Of a stretch of 64,000 nucleotides of DNA, positions 45,356 to 57,400 are shown piece by piece. Every line of letters starts with the position of its first letter. Position 1 is the stretch's first letter. The stretch is from Parelaphostrongylus tenuis. Lineage: Eukaryota > Nematoda > Chromadorea > Rhabditida > Metastrongylidae. The DNA lies in NCBI GenBank assembly GCA_019055375.1, contig JAHQIW010007122.1:186001-250000 (forward strand), given 5' to 3'. The notes under the pieces were generated by a model. It was not told the origin of the DNA and did not search any database. It worked only from the letters and a program-made list of their open reading frames with translations. Made by a program: the position numbers and the translations under genes.

Positions 45356-45549
45356 TGTGTTAGACCTTACGCAGGAGGTAAGCGAAAACAGGAAACCATG
45401 AGCGTAGCAGACACGTAGAAAATAGAACGACTCGGAAAATATGTGAAGAACAAAGTATTAAATAAAAACATTGGAAAAATTGCGCATTCTGCCTTTGACA
45501 GGGCTTAGAGACCGTATATCACTATTACAGAACGAGTACTATTCGTTTA

Positions 45550-46345
45550 TGAGGGACAAATGAAAAGCCGATCTCATTCGCTGGAGAGGAACTTTCATAG
45601 GAATGTTAGTGACCATTCAAAAGCTAAGACTTTAGGCTATAGCCTCACCTCGCCGGTTTTCAAAAAGGCCTTTTTTGACGTTGCTGAAGAAGAAAATTTC
45701 TTGAGTTGCAGTAGGGTATATTTCTTGCTGGACAGAGCTCTTTTTTTGGAATATTAGTAAAAATTCGGGAGCGTAATCGGTTCTGATTCCAACGTTGTGC
45801 TCATATCCTAAAAAGACCGTTTCTCTGCAATGCACCAGGTAATATGTTGAATTCGCATGTGTGAGCAAGAGCGTTTTTGGCCAATTCACGTGCCCGTGCT
45901 TGAGGGCGACCACTGAATGCTGAGGCATTACTTCTCTACGCATTCATATGACCGAAAAATAGATGATCATCGCGTCATTGAATGCAGCTTTCCCACGAGC
46001 TGGTACGTGAATTGGCAAAGACCATTTTTTTTTCACACATGCGAATTGAACTTTACTTGCTGCGTTGCAGGGAAACGCCCTTTTTAGGATATAAGCACAG
46101 CGTTGGAATCAGAAACGACATCGCTATCGACTGATGATTAGTAGTCTAAAAAAAGAGCTTTGTCCGGCGAGAGATATGCGCGTTTGCCGCACAAGAAATC
46201 TCCCTCTGTAGCAGCGTCAAAAAAGACAAATTTGAAACCGGCGAGGTAGGGCTCTAGCCTGACGCCTCACCTTTCGAATGGTTACCAACTAACACCAAAA
46301 GTTCCTCTCCAACGAATGAAATTGGTTTTCATTTGTCCCCTTGTA
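45550..46345. repeat. foldback element FB-C, full length about 800 bases
   Basis: The left end GGGACAAATGAAAAGCCGAT is matched inversely by GGTTTTCATTTGTCCCC at the right. Successive layers also pair: CTTTAGGCTATAGCC with GGCTCTAGCC-type sequence, and CCGGTTTTCAAAAAGG with AATTTGAAACCGG. The core has AAGCACAGCGTTGGAATCAG. The best copy for defining the family together with 62855-63725. Confidence 0.85.
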
Positions 46346-46379
46346 ACCACAAAGAACCCAGAACGTTTTTTGATAGCAC

Positions 46380-47500
46380 CCGTTTTGGTAGACCTATCAC
46401 GTTAAACTGGCACTGGTCATCAGAGAAATTCAAAATTACATTGCCTCCTATTCAGCATGCTGCTGAACAGTGCGCCACAAGAATCTTTCCGCATAACTTT
46501 GTCTTTCGAGCAGTTTGCTCAGAAATTGCAGATCTTGTTATCGAAAGTTGCTTAAATTACTGCAGTACAAAAATAACTCACTGAAAATAAGGGAAAAATA
46601 TAGAGAAATTGTTGGTCAGCTGGTCACTAACCGAGGTAGAACGAAAGTCCGTCTACTGAGGTAGCGTAGATGAAAACTGGAGTGAGTAAATCACAAATGA
46701 TTGCAAATCTCCTACCTGCAAACGTCCAGAAACGGCATGCATTCGTTCAAATTCAAGATTATTTAGGGAGCCTTTTTGCCAGACATAGTTTCGCCTTGAA
46801 CCACTAGTAACTAGTAGGGCATTCAATAACTTTGAAGACGACGATTTCTGCACTGTGCCTTATTTCTATGAAGGCCTCAGTGCAGTATAACAGCGAAAGG
46901 AAGATAAGTTTGACCTTCGGCGCGTATTTTTAGCATCTATGCTTGACTTTTCGCTAGTCTTTTGAATTCATTCGATGTTCTTAGAAACTATGATTCCGAA
47001 ATGAAAATTTGGTTCATACAAAGGCTTCCTAAATGTAATGTAAGCACGTACACAAATGTTAGACTAAGTTTAAGACGTAGCCCAGAAGATTAAATCATAC
47101 TTAAAAGAACGTAGAGAACACGCAGAAAATAGAATGACAAGGAAAATATGCGAAAGAGTGATGTATTAGAACGATAACCTCAAAGAACCGCTGCTTTTGC
47201 CTATAGTAGGAGTGAAGGACCGTAATCACAATTTCGACACGTATTCTATAGCACTTGTTCCAGCAGAACTGCTTCGCCAACTTGGCAGTGGTCGTAATAG
47301 GGTTCAGAACTATAGCGTCTTCGATTCAGCATGTTCCTGAGCAAAGCGCCACATAAATCGCCATACATTTCTCCGTTTCTAGATTTAGGCTGCTGCGGAG
47401 TATAAATTTTTTGAAATACAGAAGAGATGAACTAAGAAATTGTCGTTAGTGATACACAGGGTGAATGAAAGTCGGTTTTCGAAAAAAATGTGCAAAATTC
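46380..47500. repeat. two diverged copies of an unnamed dispersed repeat
   Basis: Segments at 46410-46500 (CACTGGTCATCAGAGAAATTC, then TTCAGCATGCTGCTGAACAG and GCGCCACAAGAATC) recur at 47280-47370 in the same order. The flanks at 45400-45540 and 47100-47240 also match (AGAAAATAGAA, GGAAAATATG). This suggests an old segmental duplication about 1.7 kb apart into which the FB-C element may have inserted. Confidence 0.5.
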
Positions 47501-49980
47501 GAAACAACTGAATCAGAAGTGATCCCAGTTTTCTGCATCTGAGTTAAGAAAAGCAAAGCGATTCATAAAAATTTGAGATATCATGCGTCTGCTCAGATGC
47601 ACCCTTATTTCGAGCAATTTTTCGCTAAACGTAGCTTTTCTCCTAAATTTTCAAAGACATCTGTTTCAACACTGTGTTTGATTTCTCGAAATGATTTCTG
47701 AAAGGACCTTCTTAGCGAGCTGCATTTGTCAAGAAGGAACTATAGCGTGGATTGTTTGCACAATAAGCGTCCGAGCTTGACTTTTCTCTGAACTTTTAGT
47801 GTTCATTCGATCCTGCAAAACCGTAATTCTTCCATGTAATTCGGTTTTGGAAAAGGCTTTCAAAGTGTGTTATAAAAACGGGAATAAAGTTGCGTTTCAC
47901 TTTCTGAGATTTCATCACACACAAGAGTTGGTTCATCACGCACGCCCCAGTGTAGAAGAAACTGTGAAATATCAGAATATCAGAAGAATGCTAGATTTTT
48001 CTTCAACAGAACTTCTTTTTATGTAATCGATTTTTAGTGGTGATGTGATGTCACAGATACATCCAATGATGTTGAGTGATATGTAAAGCTTTGACGTCAA
48101 GCGGGACCCAAACCTGCATTTCACCCTTTCGTGGGACACGTGCTAAACCAATTGCACTACCGACGCCTATTTTGCCACTACTCTTTCTACACTTGGATGC
48201 TTTCTACGTTTCTAGAAATTCTTACTAAAACAAAGTTGTTTAGTGCAGAAAATTGTGCCATTTTGGAACACCAGCCGCAATCGCTGTTCGCAGGGTAATT
48301 CGAAGAACGCACTTTTTTCTCTTCCAATAGAAATAGGCTTCTTTCAAAAGTCTGATACTCCACGTATTGCTCTATACTCATATGCTTTTGGTCCCTAAAT
48401 GACTTCTCTCTGCGAACAAAGCCTCGAGGATGATAGGTAATGTTTCCAGTCTTACAGCGCATATCAGAAGCCTTTTGAAAAGGAATCGTCGTCTCCTATT
48501 ATCATGGGTAATAAAGGTATAGGGAAAAGCAAAGCAAGGCCGCCAGCCATGTGAAAGTTACGGAAAGCTCCACAACGCACCAAGAAGGCTCTTTAAAGAA
48601 GCCAATTACTGTGATATAATTGCCGTTATCCAAAAAGTCGAATGACAAGCAAGATTTGAGAAAAAAGCTCTGACCAGCGAAAAAGACCACCAAGCATCCG
48701 TGCATCTGAACGATAGACGCCGTCCTTAGAGGGATATGTTTTCGTTTGCCACACACCATCCACCAGTAGTAGAGCATCTACCATGCAGCCCTCATATTTA
48801 TGACTTAGTAATATTAAGACGAATCAGATTAATGGTATCCTCATGAAAACGATATTTATTTGGTATTGGCTGCTTTCGTTGCTTTGCTGAGGGCACACTA
48901 TAATTCGTTCATGATAAACCTGTGCATATCTTCGTTCTGAACTGAATAGAAAGCAAGTGAACAATTTAATTATGAATCTAAACAAAAATCGGCTTTCAAA
49001 GTTTAAAGTGACGCCAGTTGTATAGTGAGGAAGTTGAAGAACATCAATTTGGAGCCACCTCGTAGACCACATATTTCTATTTGCCTTGAAAACCTCCTGC
49101 GGCAATTGCCCTCCTATAAATAGATTAATAGCTATGACTTATGTAAATTCTTTATTTGTACCTCTCTTATAGCAGTAACCCCAATAAGCTCTGTTTTCTT
49201 CAAAAGGTCAAAGGTTATTATATTCTCTTTCTAAAAATTTTAAAAGAAATATAACCCGCAGTTTAGGCATGCGAACTTCCTGCAGCGCGTTTGGAAATCT
49301 GAGAACTTTTTCGCTTAGTGGTTGTCACTGTCACGCATCACTATTCTGGATGACTTGATTCCTGTTACATAGATATTTTTTGACAATATCTCTAATCCTT
49401 CATCGTTAAAGAGGGTGAGAAGTTCAATGTTCTGCTCATGAACACTTTACGGATCCATTAGAAAATATCCTTTTGTTATCCGCCATTAGCGCATTGTTAA
49501 ATTAACTAACTTTCTAAAACATGTTTTTTGAGAAGGAATAGTATTTTCCACAACATCGCTCAACATTCATTTCGTCTGCCTAATACGAACTCGACAGTAA
49601 ACAAGGGGCGGTATATAGTTAGTTATAGTTATCACCGACTCACCTCCACTCCCTACGTTTCACTTTCATTCGAACTTTCGCTATGTTGTCCAATTCCGGT
49701 TTTTTCGCTTGTTGTCTTCGAGCGAGGTGAACATTATTTTGGAGAGATGTTATCACTCTCCAAACATCTCTATTTATAGTGATGACAATTTTGCGGTAGA
49801 ATAATGAGTTACTGCTTCTAAAGTTGCTGGGGAAGTCATTAATAATTTTTTGTATGCTATGCAGAAACGAAGTAGATATGTGGAGTAACTATGACTGTTT
49901 TAATTGTCTTTTCTGATAAACTGATAACTGTAGGTCCAGTGAAATGATCAATGAACAAATAGTGTTGTACACTCGATCGC
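47500..49980. other. gene-free stretch
   Basis: Contains an S2-like unit at 48085-48180 (minus) and otherwise nothing I recognise. Confidence 0.45.
48085..48180 (-). repeat. S2 tRNA-like SINE copy
   Basis: The minus strand has GGCGTCGGTAGTGCAATTGG (A-box region) and GGTTTGGGTCCCGC (B-box region), then the tail CAAAGCTTT. Confidence 0.7.
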
Positions 49981-50114
49981 TCTTGGGTGGTATCGTTAAT
50001 ATATCATACCTTTCGTTTCAAGTGTTTTCTTAAAACCACGCTCACATTTCAAAATTCCAGAAATTTTTTTTTGAGCCACTCATGTGGGCTGTTATATATA
50101 GGCTGACTTATAAA

Positions 50115-50158
50115 GCCCGATACACGTGTTTCAACCTTGACGGTCTCATCAGTCGGAC
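50115..50158 (-). ncRNA. hammerhead ribozyme, intact core
   Basis: Minus strand: stem I GUCCGA pairs with UCGGGC (six pairs, one U-G). The core is CUGAUGA, stem II is GACC-GUCAA-GGUU, then GAAA, stem III AC-ACGU-GU and the cleavage triplet GUA. The stem II sequence differs from that of 22738-22780 but still pairs. It matches every conserved core position. Confidence 0.8.
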
Positions 50159-50408
50159 GATACACTTTTCGTCTTTAGCTGGCAAAATGATTATCTGGCA
50201 TATTGAAATCTGAGCGTGGTCTTAAGAAAACACACGAAACGAAAGGTATGATATATTAATGTTACCAGCTAAGAGCAATCGAGTGTACAACACTGTTTGC
50301 TCAGTATTAATTTTACTGGACTTTCAGTGTAAGATGTTCGTCGTCGCCTACTATTAGTATAGGGGAATGAGCGCCCCGAGAGAATGGCCTAAAGACGAGA
50401 AGGGCACC

Positions 50409-50451
50409 ACCCGACTGATGATACCATCAACGTTGAAACACGTGTATCGGG
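50409..50451 (+). ncRNA. hammerhead ribozyme, intact core but weak stem II
   Basis: Stem I CCCGA pairs with UCGGG. CUGAUGA and GAAA are intact and stem III and GUA are as in the other copies. Stem II (UACC...CGUU) has only about two good pairs, so activity is uncertain. Confidence 0.7.
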
Positions 50452-50484
50452 CTTTATAAATGTGATAATGTGCTACATATTTTG

Positions 50485-50640
50485 AGCCCTTTATGAGATC
50501 TGGTGCGGCACTTATACAGTACTAGACAGCTGTTGTTTCGCCCTTGTAGGTTCCTCAGTAGCACGGTACCTTTTGCTTCAGCCGATCCCTTGCAGAAGAT
50601 ATACACCTTTTTATAAAGGCATCGACGCTAAATCATTAGC
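50485..50640 (-). repeat. family II hammerhead unit, minus orientation
   Basis: The minus strand runs from a segment like CGATGCCTTTATAAAAAGG through GCAAGGGATCGGCTGAAGC and the ribozyme to a tail containing AAGTGCCGCACCAGATC. It lies inverted next to the plus-strand unit at 50640-50960. Confidence 0.75.
50519..50564 (-). ncRNA. hammerhead ribozyme, intact core, family II
   Basis: Minus strand: stem I GUGCUA pairs with UAGUAC (six pairs with one G-U). The core is CUGAGGA and stem II CCU-ACAA-GGG has an A-C mismatch at the closing pair. Then GAAA, stem III ACA...UGU, and the cleavage triplet GUC, the most common hammerhead triplet. All conserved core bases are present. Confidence 0.72.
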
Positions 50641-50960
50641 TCACCGCTTTCATTTTGCTATTGTTTCAGGGCGAGGTCTATACAAGCAGTTGAGAGTAAA
50701 GATATGATTCATTCTAGCAACCATATGCGCTCGACTGTGGTAACTGCTGTTTCAGGGCATTCCGTCACTCGACTGCGGTGATTTGATACTTGATCATCGA
50801 TTCCTTTATAAGTAGGGGTTCCGCAAGGGATCGGTTGAACCGAAAAGCACCGCGCTACTAAGGAGCCTGCAAGGGCGAAACAGCAGCTGTCTAGTGCTGT
50901 ATAAGTGCCGACCCAGAGCTTGTAAAAAGGCTCAAAACGCGCTATCATGTTATCAGATTA
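50640..50960 (+). repeat. family II retrozyme-like unit, about 311 bases, with tandem partial copy
   Basis: A unit starting near CGAGGTCTATACAAGCAG (50672) includes ATCGATTCCTTTATAAGTAG, the ribozyme at 50852-50897 and a tail. The same start (CGACGTCTATATAACAGC) recurs at 50983, 311 bases later, beginning a truncated second unit. Tandem units of a few hundred bases with a hammerhead are the layout of retrozymes. Confidence 0.7.
50852..50897 (+). ncRNA. hammerhead ribozyme motif, one core change, family II
   Basis: Stem I GCGCUA pairs with UAGUGC (one G-U). The core reads CUAAGGA instead of CUGANGA. Stem II GCCU-GCAA-GGGC, GAAA, stem III ACAG-CAG-CUGU and the triplet GUC are all good. The single core substitution (G5 to A) would be expected to abolish activity. 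Confidence 0.72.
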
Positions 50961-51024
50961 TCAGATTGTTCTTGCTTTTGAGCGACGTCTATATAACAGC
51001 CGAGGGTAAAGTATGTCTATATCT

Positions 51025-52970
51025 AGCTGTGATAGTGAGAAAACGCCACGTGTCCTTCACCACTTGTCCCGTGCTCATTTTCCACTTTTGTCATATGGCA
51101 CGACCACATTGTTTTTGATCTTTGAACTGTCTTCGAAATGATACACATTCCTTTTATTGTCTTGGTACAGTACATCTTCATTATTGTTGAGAATAACTCA
51201 AGCAAAACTGTTTTACGTAAACGATGGTTTCGTCCTTTTGTACAACAATGCGCATTTACTGCCTTTGATTTGAAGCGCCGCATTTTGATTAGTAAAACGT
51301 GAAAAGGCTAATCAGTGACCTTATGGGAGCTCGTTGTAGCTTCAAGTTCACCTGGTTAGCTCCTGTGCTCTTCAGTTAGACAGGTGTCTACGCTTCTTCA
51401 TCCATAGGGTGGCATATTCAACTCCTGCAAGAATAGTAGCTGGCATAATCTATCCATTCTTTCTTATCTAGTACGAAGGCAGGTGTTAACGTGACAGTCG
51501 AAGAGGTTGGAGCAGAATGTTTACATGGCGTATCTTCGTTGATTCATTGAAAGCAGTGCTCCGTCTACGTGCAAAACGAGAATATTTGTCGTCTAATTAG
51601 AGACGCTTTGAGGAACGATGGTACTTGCTCTCCTGAGCCACTGAAGCATCAGCCCTGATTACAGCCATTTCTACCTAAGATCTCTTTAGTTCCCGTTTCC
51701 GAATTTTGGAGATATGGGCGATAGCGGTCGCTTGCATATTTTGAAAATTGGTATATCAGGCTTAGGCTTTTCAGAGAAATACAGCTTCGGATATGTTGCA
51801 TATGCTACTGCTTTCACCCCAACCAACGATTTTTTCTTGAAGTGTACCTCATAAAACACACAATCATCAATTTATTCAACTTTTGTTCCTGACTCTTTGA
51901 ATCCCATATGGTATGGTCCTTCTTAGTAAGGTGGAAAACAGAGATCACTTTAAGTTTTGGGCCAGTATATTTTAGATCGTAGTGAACTTTAGTGACACTT
52001 TGCCTACCAACCAATCACAACGTTGAGTTGAAATCAACATTTATTCAGTAATCAGTAATTTTTGAAGAATCAACAAACTAGTTTCTTGAGGTCGTCGTTC
52101 TTTTGCTTGATTCATGGAATGGAAAATTCGCTTAAAAAAAGTTAAGAACTCTTAAAAATAAATTTAGAGGGTCATAATTATCGTACGAAGTCTAGTATTA
52201 GTACAATGTATCTTGCGTCACTGAGATAAAAGCCTTTGAAATCTGAAGATTTTTGCAAATGAAATATTTTTTTCTGCCATATTGAGGCGAAATTGTAAAT
52301 TTATGCAGCCGGAAACTGTACTTTTCTCTTTTTCCTCTTCGTCAAGGTTCATATTCATCAGAGAAAAAAAGTCGAATGAATAACATATCAATCAGCAGGA
52401 CAACATGGTGTCAAAAACGCATGTTGGTGTCCTTGGTTGTTGAGATTGCTTTGAGAATTTCAAGAACACAAATCGTGTCCTTATTTTTCAAAAGTCAAAT
52501 TCTACGTAAATTTAGAAAAGAAGTAGCGTATCAAAATACTTACTTCTCACATTTTGATGAATTGAACAAAATCTGCTCACTGGAACTACCAATTCTCAAT
52601 TTCTCTGATCATTGGTTATAGACGCCTCGACCCTCAACATTGGTATCACTTACTGGATTTTGCTCTTTTTTCATTAAATTTAATAAAAACCTATGTTATA
52701 AAAAGTGTGCGAGAGCTTCCTTTTGTGTGAATTTAGATAGAAGCGACATCGGCCAATGAAAATAGTCATCGCGACAAATTAAAAAAGCTGCCCATCCTGT
52801 TCGTCCTACTCAATCGAGGACCCTTATGTGAAATTCCTGTGGAACTTCTTCTCCTGCAGAGAGTCACAGCTTGGATTTCACAAAAAGTGGCCCCAATAAA
52901 AATTCAAAATAGTTGTTAAAGTTCTTCACACAGCTCAAAAGTCTGACTATCTCTAAACCTCCACATAATT
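51025..52970. other. gene-free stretch
   Basis: No coding sequence, RNA gene or repeat that I can name. AT-rich. Confidence 0.45.
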
Positions 52971-52979
52971 GAAGATACG

Positions 52980-53170
52980 CAAAATTTCTCACAAACTGTA
53001 ATTTCTTTACTCAAAACTTGCACTAGGTTGCTACTTCCTTTTCCCCAAAACTCAATGCCTAAACAAACGAAACGCCGAAGCGCTAGCTACCGAGTTTTGA
53101 GGAAAAGAAGTACCAACCTCGTGCAAGTTTTAAATAAAGAAAAGGACAGTCGTGAGAAATTTTGCATTTC
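52980..53170. repeat. foldback element with about 75-base arms
   Basis: The left arm GCAAAATTTCTCACAAACTG to CCCCAAAACTC pairs with the right arm GAGTTTTGAGGAAAAGAAG to CGTGAGAAATTTTGC, with a loop of about 45 bases. No second copy is seen in the window. Confidence 0.85.
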
Positions 53171-53174
53171 TTAA

Positions 53175-54420
53175 TACAGCACTTCACGACCTAATATTTT
53201 TCAAGATTACTTCCATGGAACAGACTTTCTCGGAAGGTTGTGTCTTCTCCTCTCAGTTAATCCGACATGTTGTGCGCAATCTCCTTAACTTCCGTATACA
53301 GGTCTTCAATAGAATATTCTAATGACAATGTGTTAATATGATAGGTAGAAGTTTATCTAGATTTTGGCAGGTTAGACATATTCAACATCTGAGCAGCATG
53401 TCTCTTCATCTTTTCACCACAGTCCTCCTTTCGCCTTTGCGGAGTCAAATAAGTGAGATCCTGTACTCTACTGACCTTAACAATGAGATCCTTTGGTAGT
53501 AGTTTGGCGCGTTATTTCTTGAGCTGGCAACGATCTCATTCGTCAGAGACACTCAGAAGACTTCGAACAGATCTTCCTTTCACTTCATTACAGATCTATG
53601 ACCGAATCAAAAGTATGCATACTTGACTCAACGCTTATGAGGCTTTTCTTAATTTTTTCCTAGACCCACCAGATTGTCACTTTTTCAAATAACTATGTGT
53701 CATTCTGATATATCTCGTATGCGCAAAAACACGTGCAACATTCTCCATCACTATCTTCTCTAGTCACATTCTGCGGATACTCTTTATGTCACTTTGATGT
53801 AACATTATAAAAATAAAAAAGTAGATGACCAAGTTTATGCTGAGTTAGTGAACACATCAAAAGTGATATGTGATAGGCCGTAAAAATTCAAAGCACGCTC
53901 GCTACACTTGACAAAATCTTCTATTCGAATACTTACACAAATGTCTGAACACCTCTTACTACCATCAAGTTGTACCCGTTTATCGTTGGGTCATTCAGCC
54001 TTGCATAAGGGAGTCTTATCAGTGTTATTGGCGACCTCACTTCCTTGACCTTTTTTGGCGGCTGAGCTATGTTAAAAGTGCCGTTTACTTCTGAGCTTTC
54101 TAGAAATAATTTTTAGAGCTCGATGGTCTGCTAGTATTCTTTAGTGGATGTTCTTCAGTGAGAATTATGAACATTTGATCAAGTAGAAGAATCAGGCTCA
54201 CAAATTTCACCACCTTTGTCTTTCTTCCGCTGTTCTCTACTTGTAATTGAATTCTTGCCAGTATCCAACCCTAATTCGTTTCAACATGACGATTTCCAAT
54301 TCAAAGTATGTGGAATAGCTGGTTGCGTATGAAACTATGAAAGGAGTCTAGCTGGTCATTGATCAACCCTCTCAATTCTAACCAGAGCAGCAATAGTTGG
54401 TTTCCAGCGTGGAATATTTT
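53175..54420. other. 5' flank of the UGT gene, no gene seen
   Basis: AT-rich sequence with no recognisable coding region. It should contain the UGT promoter, but I identify no specific site. Confidence 0.45.
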
Positions 54421-54430
54421 CTTTCTCCAG
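54421..54430 (+). promoter_or_regulatory. candidate trans-splice acceptor of the UGT gene
   Basis: TTTTCTTTCTCCAG ends four bases before the ATG at 54435. Such a short spacing is typical of nematode SL acceptors. Confidence 0.6.
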
Positions 54431-54434
54431 GTTG

Positions 54435-57400
54435 ATGACAATATTACCACTTTTGTGGCCGTTTCTTTTCCTCAGTGTTTCGCTTAACGCTGGAAAGATC
54501 CTCGTCTACAGTCCTTCATACAGCTACAGTCATTTGATCTCAAATGGCAGAATCGCGGACACTCTTGTCAATGCCGGACATGATGTGGTAAGTTAGAGCC
54601 ATTGCAACCTTTGTTTTTCAAACTGTATAAATTTATAGAGTAGAGTTTCCCGATTTCAACCAAAGCTAAAAATAAAATGAGGAAGAATAAAAGTGAAAAA
54701 AACTGAAAAATCAAATTTTGAGAAAACTAACGATAGAAACTCCACTAGGATTGTCCGGGATCTTTATGTGAAAAGCATCTGAATCGTTCACTTTCAACAA
54801 ATGGTGGGCCCACAAAGCCGCAGTGCTGAGGCAGCGTTCCCTGCAAAGATCAATGTTTCAATGTAGTGCAGTCAGTGGTTATGGTGGTTACGGTAGTGAC
54901 TATCCGCCTATATTCTTCATTTATTAGATTCAATCGCTCATAATAAAAGCAATGCGAATGAATTGGCTCAATTTTTAGGTGATGTTTATACCTGAATACT
55001 CGGCTTCAACATCAAAATTTAATGGAACGAAGCTCGCCAAAGTTGTTAGGATGAACAATATTAGTAGGTGATGTTTCCATTGTCTCATGGTACTAGTGCA
55101 AAAAGTCTAGTATGCGTTCGCGAGTTTTTTTGGAGAGAGATTAAGAGAAAACACGCTGTGGCACTGTTTTCTCTCTTCATTCGGGTTATATTATGACTTC
55201 GAAGGCGCCCTGGCCGAGTGGTTGTGATGCCCATTGCGGCCCGGGTGAGGCCGAACCCCGCTAAAACTCTCCAATAACGAACATTCTGTGGAGTGCCACA
55301 GTCACGATGTCCTCGAGATTGTAAGGGAACGTGGTCAACCTGCATTTTACGGGGCTCTAGAAGAAGAGAAAAACGACTAAAGCTACAAGTATCTGAGATA
55401 GGGATCTGCACAGTGAGAAAAAAAAACGCGGTGTTGTTCTATCTTGGCGGAGTCACTTGAGGACTTTGGTAAGAACGTATTTTTTGTTTTTACAAAACGT
55501 TTCTGTAGTTTTTCGAAAGCTCAGATCAACTGAATTTCAATGTTATGTTTAATTTCTCATAGATTATTTTTGGCGCCGTACCAGTCAAAATGAGATGTTT
55601 CTTATTCGAAGATTTCTCTTTAGAAAAGTGGTACTGTTCTATTGTGGCAGCGCCAATTGAGGCCTTCGTTAAAAGCGTATTCATTGATGTTATCTGACGA
55701 ATGTATGATTATCTGATAGCTTAAATCAAGTGAATTGCAAAGGTATATTTTATTTCTCATATTGCATTTTTTTGACTTCATACCAGTCAAAATGAGATTT
55801 TGTTTCACATTTAGAGATTACTCGCGTGATAAAAGTTTTTTGTAATAAAATTTTGACCATTAGATGAAGCTAATCTTTCTGATTGAGAAAATGTGATTGT
55901 TCTTTAGTATTACAGCTGTACACACACCCTAGGCGACTAAAAGTGCTCACTGAGTGTGAAGCCCAATATTCTTTCCGTCGTTACAAAGCTCGAAGAAGTC
56001 CTTTGCGAAAAAAAAATACCACTATAATTGTAGAAATTTTCTCTATCTAAAGATCAAAAATTCATTATGATAAAGTTTTTATTTAGTGAAAAATCTTTCA
56101 ATGAAAAGCAAAATCTTATTTAGACTGATACGGCGCCAAAAATGAGCTATTTCAAAAATTAAACATGACATTGAAATCCATTTGATTTAAGCTATCTATA
56201 AACTTCAGAAACGTTTTGTAAAAGCAAAAAGTGCGTTTTTACCGAAAGCCACAAGTGACGCCGCCAAAATAGAACAGTACCAAAAAGATAAATTTACTTA
56301 TACCGAAACCATTTTGCACTGCAGCTACCGGTAAACCGAATGAGGAAAATACAATATGGTTTCGAGTGTAAAAAGTATTAGTGCTAACTCTGATCAACGT
56401 TACATCTACTATCATAACATGGTATCTTCAGACAGCTCTGTTCTTGATCATTTTCCACCGAAAAGCACAACTTGCTATAAAAAAAAAATCAGCAGAAGTG
56501 CTACTGAACCGTCGAGTTTTCTGGTAATACTTTGTGGTAAAGTGGCAGTTTACGGCACTCTAAGGCTGTTTTATTAGAAGGATACAATTGCCCAGTTGAA
56601 CTATATGTTCCTTCAAATTATCATTGTGACTTGGAAGCCGAGCCGAAAGTTGTTATCGAAAGCTTGACTCCCACTCGTTCCTTAACATAACCTTCACGAC
56701 GGAAGCAAGGTTACGCTACACGGTGCAGCTTCAATGATTTATCAGATCCAACGCCGAAGCGAGATAGGCCATTGAAGCATAATGATAAGAGGTGCCCTGT
56801 AGCATGCACGTAGATCTTTGGCTTAATCCCGCGTCCAATTCTCACTAAGTCCTGCGTCAATCTATAATCTGCAAATTGGCACCTCACCTTTCTGAGCAAT
56901 AGCAATGTTGACTTGATACATCGGTATGCCGCCGCAAGTCATTATATGGGTCACATATGGGCTCCATCACTATGGACTCCATGGTACTTTTATCATAATT
57001 ATACCTTTTCAAGTAATTTGTTTAGACCACGCTCGAATTTCAATAGATCCTTTCATTATTGTTTGAGCCAACTTGTTATGTGGTCCGGTAAGGGCTCTTG
57101 TACAGCCCGATATACGTGCCTCGTCCTTACAGACTCGTCAGCTGGGCGGAACCCGTCGTCTTTCGATCTTTTCATAGTTTCTTCTCTCGGGAGCCAGAGT
57201 GCTGCGCACTGGATTGCTCTTTGGCTGGTACTTTTATCATAGTGAAACATAGCTTTACTTTTTGATGCCACAGCACATTAAAAAGGCTTCTACAGAACCA
57301 AATATAAATTTGAAGTTTGTGAGATTTGAGCTATCAAGTTAATACGAACCCTGGAAAAGCAGAAAGTGCGTCATCTCAGGGTGGAATAAATAATTACCGA

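Larger units (their letters stand above)
49985..50480. repeat. two family I hammerhead units in opposite orientation
   Basis: The left unit (minus) runs from the terminal repeat TTTCGTTTCAAGTGTTTTCT through GAGCCACTCATGTGGG to its hammerhead at 50115-50158. The middle holds a right terminal repeat (ATTATCTGGCATATTG to CGAAACGAAAGG). A second unit in plus orientation starts near 50335 (ATGTTCGTCGTCGCC) and carries the hammerhead at 50409-50451. Confidence 0.8.

Noticed and set aside
45022..45356. Long CVCV-repeat open frames on the minus strand
   Set aside because: They are three frames of the same CA/TG microsatellite and carry no other coding signal.
52376..52621. 81-codon plus-strand open frame
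   Set aside because: No family resemblance, no splice or start context, and AT-rich composition like its surroundings.
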